Shown: positions 51,951 through 60,938 of the stretch, one piece after another | Position numbering within the stretch: position 1 is the stretch's first letter | How the letters are laid out: each line of letters begins with the position of its first letter | Assembly (NCBI GenBank): GCA_902792635.1 | Contig: CADBAG010000006.1 | Location: 40,151-104,150, forward strand | From: an uncultured Prevotellaceae bacterium | Lineage (GTDB): Bacteria; Bacteroidota; Bacteroidia; Bacteroidales; Bacteroidaceae | Direction of reading: 5' to 3' | Length of the DNA: 64,000 bases | Translations under genes and position numbers: made by a program | Notes under the pieces: generated by a model | Told to the model about the DNA's origin: nothing | Seen by the model: only the letters and a program-made list of their open reading frames with translations | Database searches by the model: none

Positions 51951-54074
51951 ATGAAGAACATTCTCATATTCATCTTCTCCCTGCTGCCCTGCCTCTCCAT
52001 CTTTGCGACGGAGGCAAGGCAGAACCGTGGGCTCATAGCGTTTGTCAATGGCAATGACGTCCAGGTGGAATGGCGCATGCGTGCCTCGGATGACCCGACG
52101 CAGACCCAGTATCTGCTTTACATCGATGGGAAGCTCTATGGCACGTTCCGTTCTAAGACCACAGTAAGAGTCAGCAAGTCGCGGTATGAGAACTCTGTCT
52201 TCTCGCTTGTTGTCAAGGACAAGGACGGCAAGGAGATAGACCGTCAGAACGATGTCAAGGCATGGGGCAGCCCGTGTCTCGACATCCCTATGACTGCTCC
52301 GGTCATCAAAGGCAAAGCCGATACCGCGATCGTCAGATACGAGCCGTCGGATGCCTCTGCCTACGATATGGATGGCGACGGTGAACAGGAGATCATCATC
52401 AAATGGGCAAGCTCCTGGGCAGGTAAGGATGCCGTGGCAGCTGACCGTCATCAGTTTGTCGACTGCTATAAGCTCAATGGTAAGCTCTTATGGCGTATCG
52501 ATTTCGGACAGAACGGTATCGAAGGCAACAACTTCAATTTTGAGGTCTCCGATTTCGACGGAGACGGCAAAGGTGAGATGATTGTCAAGACCGCTCCCGG
52601 TTGTAAGGATGGTCTCGGCAACTACGTCGGTAAGGGACTGAAAGGCTATCCCGATGATTTGGAGAAGACGTATAAGCGCGGTAGCGACGGTGGCCCCGTC
52701 TCTGGTGAGGAATGGGTGACTTGTTTTGACGGAACCACAGGTAAGGAACTTGCTACAAGACAATATTGGCCGTATTTCAGTATTCAGACCAACTGGGACA
52801 ACCGTCCCAACCATGAGGATGGACAGAACTATGGCCGCCGGGGCAATGGCTTCAAGAGTGCTGTGATCCGCATCCCGTGCCGTGACGGGCAGGTCCGTCC
52901 CTGCTGTTATCTCCAGCGTGGCATCTATACTTACGTCTATGCCACGGCTATATCATGGGATGGGAAGAATCTCGTAGAGGAGTGGCGTTATGGCTCTACG
53001 GCTACCAACTCTTCTTTCACAGAGAATGCAACAGGCAAGCATACACAGACGATAAGTCTCATGTCGCAGGGCGCCCATCAGGGACAGGCCGGCGACCTCG
53101 ACGGCGACGGTTACGACGAGGTGATGATCGGGGCTGCAGCGATCGATCACGATGGCACGGTGTTATGGTCTACAGGATTGGGACATGGTGATGCCGAAGG
53201 TGTCGGTGAATTCAATCTTGATAATCCCGGATTAGAGGCTTGGCGTATCACGGAGGTAAGCACCAAATATGATGCATGCATGATGGACGGCAAGACCGGT
53301 GAGGTCATGAATGGTCAGCTTTATACCAAGGGAGATGTCGGTCGTGGCGTCATTATGGATCTCGACTCCACGAGCGCAGGCTCTGAGTATTGGTTCATGA
53401 CGGATGGCGGTAAGATGTACGACCAGAACGGGAAAGTGCTCTATAGCTATTCGCGTGGCAATGGTACGGGTTATCCGAGCTTCCGTATCTTCTGGGATGG
53501 AGACCTCTTAGATGAGCATTTCGATGGGGATAAAGTCTCAAAGTTCGACCTTGCTTCTCATAGTTGGGTGCGCTCTACCTTCTATCGTAAGACCGACGGT
53601 AAGAATCTCTTCTACAAGCGTTACTCTGTCTTCAGCATCAACTCAACGAAGAAGAACGCTTGTCTGCAGTGCGACCTCCTCGGCGACTTCCGGGAGGAGC
53701 TTGTCATGCCGGCAAGAGCCCAGGACTTGAAACGTACCGACTGCGACTACGTGCTGCGTGTCATCACCACGACTTTCGACACCGACAAGAAGTTGCCGTG
53801 GCTGCGTGACGATTATCTCTATAACCTTCAGATCTCTAACCAGAATGTAGGCTATTCCATGCCGCCACATCTCTCTTACAATGCCTACGCTTGGTATAAG
53901 TCGTTGCCGGCGATGGGTAAGGATGAGATAGGAAAGAAATCCACGGGTATAGACCGGGTTTCTACTGATGCCAGCGCCTCAGAGACGTGGTATGATCTTA
54001 GCGGCCGTCGTGTTGCCAAACCAAGAACCCCTGGAGTATATGTAAGGAACGGCAAGAAAGTCGTAATAAAATAG
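51951..54074 (+). CDS. PL11 rhamnogalacturonan lyase with C-terminal sorting-like tail
   Basis: This enzyme cleaves the rhamnose-galacturonate backbone of RG-I by beta-elimination. A signal peptide (LIFIFSLLPCLSIFA) is followed by a fibronectin-like start and an eight-bladed propeller with calcium-binding loops: AYDMDGDGEQEIIIKWASS, VSDFDGDGKGEMIVKTAPG and AGDLDGDGYDEVMIGAAAID. GLGHGDAEGVGEF and FRIFWDGDLLDEHF align with the other PL11 in this window, but the two are clearly different in sequence, suggesting distinct endo- and exo-type roles. The last 38 residues contain WYDLSGRRV...GVYVRNGKKVVIK, the shared tail. It closes the enzyme part of the long operon after the second SusC/SusD pair. 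Confidence 0.9.
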   Translation: MKNILIFIFSLLPCLSIFATEARQNRGLIAFVNGNDVQVEWRMRASDDPTQTQYLLYIDGKLYGTFRSKTTVRVSKSRYENSVFSLVVKDKDGKEIDRQNDVKAWGSPCLDIPMTAPVIKGKADTAIVRYEPSDASAYDMDGDGEQEIIIKWASSWAGKDAVAADRHQFVDCYKLNGKLLWRIDFGQNGIEGNNFNFEVSDFDGDGKGEMIVKTAPGCKDGLGNYVGKGLKGYPDDLEKTYKRGSDGGPVSGEEWVTCFDGTTGKELATRQYWPYFSIQTNWDNRPNHEDGQNYGRRGNGFKSAVIRIPCRDGQVRPCCYLQRGIYTYVYATAISWDGKNLVEEWRYGSTATNSSFTENATGKHTQTISLMSQGAHQGQAGDLDGDGYDEVMIGAAAIDHDGTVLWSTGLGHGDAEGVGEFNLDNPGLEAWRITEVSTKYDACMMDGKTGEVMNGQLYTKGDVGRGVIMDLDSTSAGSEYWFMTDGGKMYDQNGKVLYSYSRGNGTGYPSFRIFWDGDLLDEHFDGDKVSKFDLASHSWVRSTFYRKTDGKNLFYKRYSVFSINSTKKNACLQCDLLGDFREELVMPARAQDLKRTDCDYVLRVITTTFDTDKKLPWLRDDYLYNLQISNQNVGYSMPPHLSYNAYAWYKSLPAMGKDEIGKKSTGIDRVSTDASASETWYDLSGRRVAKPRTPGVYVRNGKKVVIK

Positions 54075-54117
54075 AATAGTGATTGTTAATCTAAATATAA
54101 ACTAAAAATCGATGCTT

Positions 54118-56748
54118 ATGAAAAAGTATTTTACCTTACCTCTGTTGGCGGCAGTGATGTTGCTTTGTCTTGCAGCGACTGCCGGCGCACAGACGCGTAA
54201 GTCGTGGGACTTTACGAAAGGTTTCAGCGAGCTTACGGTTTACAATCTCACACAGGATGCCAGTGATGCTTCGAGTGGCTTCTGGCAGAAGAATGGAAAA
54301 GGAGACAATGTGGATTTCTCCACAAAGGGTAATACCACCATTGACCACGAGGCTTTGACCGCTACTGTGGACGGCAGTGCTATAGAGTTGCCGGAGTTTA
54401 CCGACCTGAAGTTCTATATCACCGGTAGTGGTGACATGCTCCATGTCTGTAAGCCTGCCGGTAAGGAAGGTTACATCTGGTTCAATGCTCCTGACGGCAA
54501 GAAAGGCCGGCACACACAGATCATCATTCCCAATGTCCCTGCAGGAGAGAAGGTGACGATCGACTATAGTACACACAAGACAGGCGATGCCCGCGGCTTT
54601 AAGAGTGTCACTGATGGCTTCTCCGATGCTGATGGCAACACGACCTGGACGAGCAAAGACCGTGACACTGTTGAGATCATCAACAACACGGGTGCGACCT
54701 CCGACTTCACGATAGCTGCCACGAATGGTTATCATATCTACAGTATCGTGATCGGTGCGGGCGATGACCCTGATGCACTGAAGAAGAAAGTGGCGTACAT
54801 CTATTCCGGTGACCTGACTTCTGATCCTGCTTATTCTTTGTTGTCAGCAAACGAGGCTATCAAGGTCACTCCGCTCGATGCTAACACGACACTCATGCGC
54901 GATGACCTTCTTAAATACGACGTTAACGTGTTGAGCGCTACCATCCCCGCCGACAACGCCAATGTCCAGCTTCTTAAGGATGTCCAGCCTTTCGAGCCTA
55001 CACTGAACCTTAATGCCGACCTCTATCCGGCTTGGGGCTATGGGCAGGTCGTCAAGGTGGAGTCTCCTTTCGGTGATGTGGCAGAGCCTTCGAACCCACT
55101 GTTCGCCGGCATGGAGCTTGTGTCTGCTGCCGATGCAGAGCTGGCAGAAGGTCATGCAGGTGTCGTCTTCGGTGGTGAGGCCTACAATGGCGTCAAGCTC
55201 GGAAGCTATTATGCAGATGATAATATCTTGGCAACAGCCATTGGCGATCCGACAACAGTGGCTATCCACAGTCATAACAGTGCCCATAACGGCTATACCT
55301 ACCTTCCTTTAGCTAACAGCAATCTTGCTTCTACGGAGGGCACCCATGCCGCAGCACTGGTAGCAAACGTTATCAACAACCTCGCTGCATCCAAGGCAGA
55401 CATCACACCGACGGCCCTTCCAACTTTCGATGTCCACTATGGCAACCATACGGCTACGGTCAAGATAGAGTCGGACGCTCCTTATGCAAAGATCTATTAT
55501 ACTACCGACGGTACAGACCCGACGACAAAAAGCACCGCTTATGCTGAGCCTATCAAACTCGATGCAGAGACTACTGTCAAAGCTATCGCTGTCGGTCAGG
55601 GTTACACGGAGAGTGCTGTTGCCGACACCCTCATCAGGATGTACAACCAGGCTGCCATGCCTACGATCAGTCGTGTCGATGAGCCGGATGCAACGACCAT
55701 CACGCTCTCTACTACCGACGATGCTACTATCTGGTATGCTTTCGAGGCTACAACTGATACCACGAAGGCTATTCGTTATACCGGTCCTTTCGTTCTCAGA
55801 GACCATTGCACACTGACGGTCTTCGCTGACGGTGACGCTTATGTCCCTTCAGAGATGAACACGCAGGAGATCTTCATTAAGGACGATAGGGTCTATGCCG
55901 ATCAGGTTTCCCACTTCGATGCCAATTCCGTCTATGGCGGTACCAATGGCAAGGGCATGTTCTCATGGGGTACTGGCTCTGTCAGTCAGTATGACACCAC
56001 AAAGGATCCTATCGGTACCACAAAGGATGCTGACGGTATAGAAGTACCGGTCTATCCGGAGCGTGAGGCAGAGATCTTCCCGGCTGATACGACGGGTCTT
56101 GACTGGGTGCTTTCCTCTAAGGGTCAGTCGCTCATCTGGCAGAACACCAAGCCGGGTAAGGATGTAGGCAACGCCGGTGACTACAACCCAGCCACAGCCG
56201 TTGATGTCGATACGCTCATCACAAAGAACAACATCCAGTTCTATAAGCACAATGGAGATGAGTATAATGCTTCCATCATGAGCATTAAGAAGTTCCAGGG
56301 ACCTTTCAATGTCGTCTCGTTCATCGGCACAGCCGGTGGCGATTTTGAGAAGATGGGCTTTGAGACTTCCTCCGATGGTAAGAATTGGACGATCATGGGT
56401 GACACCATCAGTCAGAAACTGACAAAGCGTCTGTACAAGAAGTATACTCTCAATTATTCTGGCACTGACGAGGTGTATGTCCGTCTGGTCGAATATGAAG
56501 GTCCTAATGGCTCCGGCCCACAGGTCTATGATATCTATATCATGACAGAAGGAGAGAAGTCGAAGGCTATCGAGGCTGACCTCGCTGAGAAATATGCTAC
56601 AGGCATCCATGCAGTGAAGAACACAAAGACCGGATCTAAGGTCGTCGCTATCTATAACCTCAACGGCGCACGTCTCAACAGTCTGCAACGCGGTATCAAT
56701 ATCGTTAAGTTCGCTGATGGCTCCGCTTGTAAGGTGTTAGTGAAGTAA
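54118..56748 (+). CDS. Secreted multi-domain protein with chitobiase-like C-terminal module, non-enzymatic
   Basis: No catalytic family was recognised. ATG 54118 (or 54112, two codons earlier) opens a signal peptide (LLAAVMLLCLAATAGAQ). The first part (about 30-220) resembles a pectate-lyase-associated beta-sandwich (SWDFTKGFSELTVYNLTQD). Residues about 225-435 look like a Rossmann-type domain (VAYIYSGDLTSDPAYSLL, LLKYDVNVLSATIP). Residues about 445-590 contain two chitobiase-type repeats (YYTTDGTDPTTKSTAYAEP, WYAFEATTDTTKAI). A C-terminal sandwich (about 700-830) precedes the tail IYNLNGARLNSLQRGINIVKF. It is the last gene before a terminator and probably binds or displays glycan. Confidence 0.68.
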   Translation: MKKYFTLPLLAAVMLLCLAATAGAQTRKSWDFTKGFSELTVYNLTQDASDASSGFWQKNGKGDNVDFSTKGNTTIDHEALTATVDGSAIELPEFTDLKFYITGSGDMLHVCKPAGKEGYIWFNAPDGKKGRHTQIIIPNVPAGEKVTIDYSTHKTGDARGFKSVTDGFSDADGNTTWTSKDRDTVEIINNTGATSDFTIAATNGYHIYSIVIGAGDDPDALKKKVAYIYSGDLTSDPAYSLLSANEAIKVTPLDANTTLMRDDLLKYDVNVLSATIPADNANVQLLKDVQPFEPTLNLNADLYPAWGYGQVVKVESPFGDVAEPSNPLFAGMELVSAADAELAEGHAGVVFGGEAYNGVKLGSYYADDNILATAIGDPTTVAIHSHNSAHNGYTYLPLANSNLASTEGTHAAALVANVINNLAASKADITPTALPTFDVHYGNHTATVKIESDAPYAKIYYTTDGTDPTTKSTAYAEPIKLDAETTVKAIAVGQGYTESAVADTLIRMYNQAAMPTISRVDEPDATTITLSTTDDATIWYAFEATTDTTKAIRYTGPFVLRDHCTLTVFADGDAYVPSEMNTQEIFIKDDRVYADQVSHFDANSVYGGTNGKGMFSWGTGSVSQYDTTKDPIGTTKDADGIEVPVYPEREAEIFPADTTGLDWVLSSKGQSLIWQNTKPGKDVGNAGDYNPATAVDVDTLITKNNIQFYKHNGDEYNASIMSIKKFQGPFNVVSFIGTAGGDFEKMGFETSSDGKNWTIMGDTISQKLTKRLYKKYTLNYSGTDEVYVRLVEYEGPNGSGPQVYDIYIMTEGEKSKAIEADLAEKYATGIHAVKNTKTGSKVVAIYNLNGARLNSLQRGINIVKFADGSACKVLVK

Positions 56749-56775
56749 GCTGTAACTATAATAAGCACGGCTCAT

Positions 56776-56816
56776 AAGAATAAGGCAGCCCCCTCCAAGG
56801 ATTGCCTTATTCTTTT
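56776..56816 (+). terminator. Rho-independent terminator at the end of the long operon
   Basis: AAGAATAAGGCA (56776-56787) pairs perfectly with TGCCTTATTCTT (56803-56814) across a 15-nt loop, followed by TT and further T-rich sequence. It is 28 nt after the stop of the preceding gene and ends the fasciclin/SusC/SusD/PL11 operon. The arms are symmetric enough to work on either strand. Confidence 0.85.
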
Positions 56817-56858
56817 GCCGTTTTGCTTATCAATCCTAAAAGAAACAATTGATCAATC

Positions 56859-59069
56859 ATGAAGACACTTTTTGCCTGTTTAGGACAGGCTCTATGCTCG
56901 ATGGTGATGGATGCCCAGATTGTCGCTTTCCCTGGTGCCGAAGGTTTTGGTGCGTTGGCTACGGGTGGTCGCGACAGTCGTAAGGTGGTCCATGTCACCA
57001 ATCTTAATGCTTCCGGCCCCGGCTCTTTTGCTGAGGCTGTCAGTGGATCGAATCGTATCGTGGTCTTCGATGTCGGAGGAATCATTCATCTCTCATCATC
57101 CGACATGGTGGCTATAGACCGTCATGACAACATCACTGTCCTTGGGCAGACAGCACCGGGGCAGGGCATCACAGTCTATGGCAACCGGGTGCTCATACGC
57201 AACTGCAAGAATATCATCTTCCGATATATACGTATGCGAGGTTCCATCAACATGAAGAGCAGTGACGAGACACTGACGATGGACGGTGCGGAGAATGTCA
57301 TCCTTGACCATTGCTCCATCTCCTGGGGACGATGGGATAACGTACATATCAAGAATGCCAACAACATCACCTGGCAATACTGCATCATCTCGGAGGGTAT
57401 AGACCCGCAGCGTTTCGGCGCTATCACCGACGGCACGAAGAACTGGACCATCTCCCACTGTCTGTGGATCGACAACCACAGTCGTAATCCGAAGATGAAA
57501 TGCTGGGCACAGATGATCAACTCGGTGGTCTATAATGGAGGCAATGGAGTTGTGGGCGGCCACTCCTCTGCCGACAACTATCAGGATCTTATCAACAACT
57601 ATTATATCGCAGGTCCGCAAGGAAGCAGTAAGTACAGCCAGTGGACCGAGACAGACCATCTCTATCAGAGTGGCAACATGATGGATGACAATACGGATGG
57701 CATCCTTAATGGCTCTCTTTACACCAATACATCCTGCACCAATGAGACAGCTCCACATTTTGCCCCGACCGTATCAGTCACCGTAGACACTCCGGAGGAG
57801 GCTTACAGGAAAGTCGTCGATGAGGCGGGCTGTTCACGGGTCCGCGACAGTCATGATGCCCGTCTCATTCGCCAGCTGCAGTCGCTCGGCAAAGAGGGTG
57901 CTATCATCGACAAGGAAGGCGATGTCGGCGGCATCGGTACCCTTGATGGCGGCTTCGCACCGCAGGACACTGACGGCGATGGCATCCCCGACAAATGGGA
58001 GACGGCCAACGGCCTCAACCCCAACGATGCTTCGGATGCCACGCAGACAGCTAACGACGGCTATCTGTGGATAGAGAAATATGCTGAGTCGAGAGCCAAG
58101 AAGGTGGATATGCTTTTAGCACCGACAAGTGTCAAGGTCACGAACATTGCCGGTGACAAGACAAAGGCGGGACTGAGCTGGACGAATGTCGACGACAATG
58201 CTACGGCTGTGCTCATAGAGATGAGCACCGATGGTGAGCACTTCACGCAGGTCGACTCGTTGTCAGCTAAGGCGTCGTTCAAGTCGTTCTCCGGCCTTGA
58301 TGCCGAGACGATGTATTATTTTCGTCTGCGTATCACCGATGGAGCCGATTATTCGGCTTATTCCGCAGTTGTGAGTATCAACGAGCCTGAGGGAGCCAAT
58401 GCAGGCGGAGGTACCGAAGCCGGTACAAAAACCTTCATCCCTCAGGAAGGCAAACTCTACCGTATCATCTGCTACACCAGCCGCTACTATAACAAAGAGG
58501 CCAACTTCAATGGTGCTGCGCAGTATCTGACGGTGAAGAATCATCGACTGAAGGCTACGACAAAGTTCGACTGGAAAGATAAGGCTCTTCTGTGGACGGT
58601 AACGCGTGATGCCAATGATACCACAAAATATTATCTCCAGCAATATGCCACCAAGGAGTATCTTCAGCCCACGGTCGACAGTGATGGCTATGCCTTTACT
58701 GCTGCCGATGCCAGGGAATTCGAAGTGACCTATGTAGGAGACAAGACCACGACCCAGAGAGATGCCAAGGTTGCGTTGTCGTTCTATCGCATCAATGCTC
58801 CGGAGAACAAGGGGTATCAGCTGCGTGGCCGCTCAGCCGATATGTGGCTATGGGGCAACGGCACCATCACGCGGGCTGACATGGCTTTCACCTTCCAGCC
58901 GATCAGCAAGTCCGTCTTCGAGACAACGGCGATCACGAAGATCCGGAATAGCAGACCTGTCTCCAAGGAGGTGTACAACGCTAACGGCATGCGGCTTAAT
59001 AGTCTGCAGAAGGGACTCAACATCGTAAGATATCCGGATGGCACGACAAAGAAAATAATCATCAGATGA
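56859..59069 (+). CDS. PL1 pectate lyase with fibronectin-like domain and sorting-like tail
   Basis: The short signal region (KTLFACLGQALCSMVMDAQ) runs straight into the catalytic beta-helix: FPGAEGFGALATGGRDSRKV at residue 24, FDVGGIIHLSSSD, TVLGQTAPGQGITVYGNR and VILDHCSISWGRWDNVH. A DTDGDGIPDKWETANGLNPN calcium-binding-type segment is near residue 370. A fibronectin type III-like domain follows (about 415-505), then a beta-trefoil-like region (about 525-690) and the tail VYNANGMRLNSLQKGLNIVRY. It lacks the N-terminal sandwich of the other PL1 here. Its TGA overlaps the ATG of the PL4 gene (ATGA), so the two are translated together. No promoter was recognised between the terminator at 56816 and this start. 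Confidence 0.88.
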   Translation: MKTLFACLGQALCSMVMDAQIVAFPGAEGFGALATGGRDSRKVVHVTNLNASGPGSFAEAVSGSNRIVVFDVGGIIHLSSSDMVAIDRHDNITVLGQTAPGQGITVYGNRVLIRNCKNIIFRYIRMRGSINMKSSDETLTMDGAENVILDHCSISWGRWDNVHIKNANNITWQYCIISEGIDPQRFGAITDGTKNWTISHCLWIDNHSRNPKMKCWAQMINSVVYNGGNGVVGGHSSADNYQDLINNYYIAGPQGSSKYSQWTETDHLYQSGNMMDDNTDGILNGSLYTNTSCTNETAPHFAPTVSVTVDTPEEAYRKVVDEAGCSRVRDSHDARLIRQLQSLGKEGAIIDKEGDVGGIGTLDGGFAPQDTDGDGIPDKWETANGLNPNDASDATQTANDGYLWIEKYAESRAKKVDMLLAPTSVKVTNIAGDKTKAGLSWTNVDDNATAVLIEMSTDGEHFTQVDSLSAKASFKSFSGLDAETMYYFRLRITDGADYSAYSAVVSINEPEGANAGGGTEAGTKTFIPQEGKLYRIICYTSRYYNKEANFNGAAQYLTVKNHRLKATTKFDWKDKALLWTVTRDANDTTKYYLQQYATKEYLQPTVDSDGYAFTAADAREFEVTYVGDKTTTQRDAKVALSFYRINAPENKGYQLRGRSADMWLWGNGTITRADMAFTFQPISKSVFETTAITKIRNSRPVSKEVYNANGMRLNSLQKGLNIVRYPDGTTKKIIIR

Positions 59070-60928
59070 AAAGGACATTATCTATATTAGCCTCTCTCCT
59101 TATGGCAGCGGGGCTATCAGCACAAGACTGCTCGGTCAGTCTCTCTGGACGTAACGCGACCCTCTCGAACGGAACCGTAACGGCTAAGATCGGCAGTAAC
59201 GGGCGGGTCAGCAACCTGTCATGGAACGACTGGAATGCGTTGACAAGCAATGGCATCTATTTCGACTATACGGCCAAGGCCAACACACAGCCGTCTTACT
59301 CCAAGGCGCAGATCATAAAAAACACCAAAGACATGGTGGAAGTGCGCTATACCGACGACAGCAGTGACCTGCAGTTCCAGTTGGGTTACATCATGCGCAA
59401 GGGTGTCAATGGCATCTATATGTATATCATTGCCAACGGCACGTCTGCGTCTTCTTCCGTAGGCCTTCGTGAGGCGCGTGTCTGCACGCGTCTGAACGAC
59501 TATTTCACTTATGGCTATGTCAACGACCGTATGCAAGGCACGCTGCCGACAGCGGCTACGATGAAAAAGGTGGACCAGAGCGGAAAAATCCAGGATGCCA
59601 CGTTCAAGCTGCCTGATGGTAGTATCTACACAAAATACAACTGGGCTAACTTTATCGCTGAAGACAGTGTCCATGGCGCCATGAGCCCCGTCTATAAATA
59701 TGGCGTATGGAACATAGCGTGCTCTCACGAGTGGCTCAACGGCGGACCTACGCGTCAGGAACTGACGGTGCATGCCGATACCAAGTCGGAACTGACGATC
59801 CAGATGATCCAAGGTGAGCATTTCGGTGGTGCCGCACAGAAATATGCTGACGGCGAGAAAAAGATCTATGGGCCTTTCCTGATATACATGAACCGTAAGA
59901 ACAGTGTGGAGGAGATGATCGCTGATGCCAAGGCTATGGCACACGAGCAGCAGGCGGCATGGCCGTTCGGGTGGTTCGACAATGCCAACTATCCGTCACC
60001 TTCTCAGCGTACGACGGTCACCGGAAAACTGAATATCACCAATTACGATTCTGCCGACTCCGTTCAGGTCGTCCTCGCAGAGCCGGGAGGCGATTTCATG
60101 GACCAGGGTAAGAAGTACATCTATTGGGCTACGACAGGTAAGGACGGTCAGTTCACGATTAAGGGTGTACGGCCTGACAGCTATACATTATATGCTTATG
60201 CGCTGAAAGGTGACATCACCGATCAGTTGGAGGTGAACAACATCGATGTCGCAGGCGAGGCTATGGATCTCGGTGAGGTAAACTGGACTCCGAACCGTTA
60301 TGCGGATGAACTGTTGCTTATCGGACAGAACAACCGGCGCGCCGATGGTTTTAACATCAGCGATTCCTTGCGTGCCTATGGCTTGTGGAACAAGGTGCCG
60401 GAAAACCTGACCTTCACGGTCGGGGAGAGCAAGGAGGCCAATGATTGGTACTATGCTCAATGCCACAATGGAGTGTGGACCATCCTGTTCAATAGCGACA
60501 AGACATACACAGGTCTGGCGCACCTCTCTTTCTCTGTTGCCGGCCAGGCAAATAGTGCGAAGGTGCAATGTGCCCTTAACGGTACCAATATCGGTGATAA
60601 TTTCAGTTTCAGTAACGATGCTTGCATCTATCGCAGTGCTACTCAGGCCGGGCATCACCGTTATAAAGTCATCAATTTCAATGCCGGACTGATCAAGAAA
60701 GGTCAGAACCGACTGACGCTGACGATGAGTGGCATCGGCAGCAATGGCGGTATGATGTACGACTGCATAAAGCTTGAGGCTGGAGGGCTGGTCAGCAGTG
60801 GCATCAACGGTGTCAGAAATACGGCCCGTCCTGTTGACGATGCATGGTATAACCTCCAGGGCCAGCGTGTCTCCATGCCTTCTGTGGGTATCTACATACA
60901 TAACGGCAAGAAGGTCCTGGTAAAATAA
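59066..60928 (+). CDS. PL4 rhamnogalacturonan lyase
   Basis: PL4 enzymes cut the RG-I backbone between rhamnose and galacturonic acid by beta-elimination. A signal peptide (TLSILASLLMAAGLSAQ) is followed by domain I (about 22-310), a supersandwich with SLSGRNATLSNGTVTAKIG, VGLREARVCTRLNDYFTYG and SHEWLNGGPTRQELTVH. Domain II (about 315-400) is fibronectin-like (YWATTGKDGQFTIKGVRPDS). Domain III (about 405-585) is a galactose-binding-like module (VPENLTFTVGESKEANDWYY, GGMMYDCIKLE). The tail reads WYNLQGQRV...GIYIHNGKKVLVK. Order and length (620 residues) fit bacterial PL4. It is coupled to PL1 by the ATGA overlap and is followed 10 nt later by the DUF4450-like gene. Confidence 0.85.
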   Translation: MKRTLSILASLLMAAGLSAQDCSVSLSGRNATLSNGTVTAKIGSNGRVSNLSWNDWNALTSNGIYFDYTAKANTQPSYSKAQIIKNTKDMVEVRYTDDSSDLQFQLGYIMRKGVNGIYMYIIANGTSASSSVGLREARVCTRLNDYFTYGYVNDRMQGTLPTAATMKKVDQSGKIQDATFKLPDGSIYTKYNWANFIAEDSVHGAMSPVYKYGVWNIACSHEWLNGGPTRQELTVHADTKSELTIQMIQGEHFGGAAQKYADGEKKIYGPFLIYMNRKNSVEEMIADAKAMAHEQQAAWPFGWFDNANYPSPSQRTTVTGKLNITNYDSADSVQVVLAEPGGDFMDQGKKYIYWATTGKDGQFTIKGVRPDSYTLYAYALKGDITDQLEVNNIDVAGEAMDLGEVNWTPNRYADELLLIGQNNRRADGFNISDSLRAYGLWNKVPENLTFTVGESKEANDWYYAQCHNGVWTILFNSDKTYTGLAHLSFSVAGQANSAKVQCALNGTNIGDNFSFSNDACIYRSATQAGHHRYKVINFNAGLIKKGQNRLTLTMSGIGSNGGMMYDCIKLEAGGLVSSGINGVRNTARPVDDAWYNLQGQRVSMPSVGIYIHNGKKVLVK

Positions 60929-60938
60929 TCATTCATCT

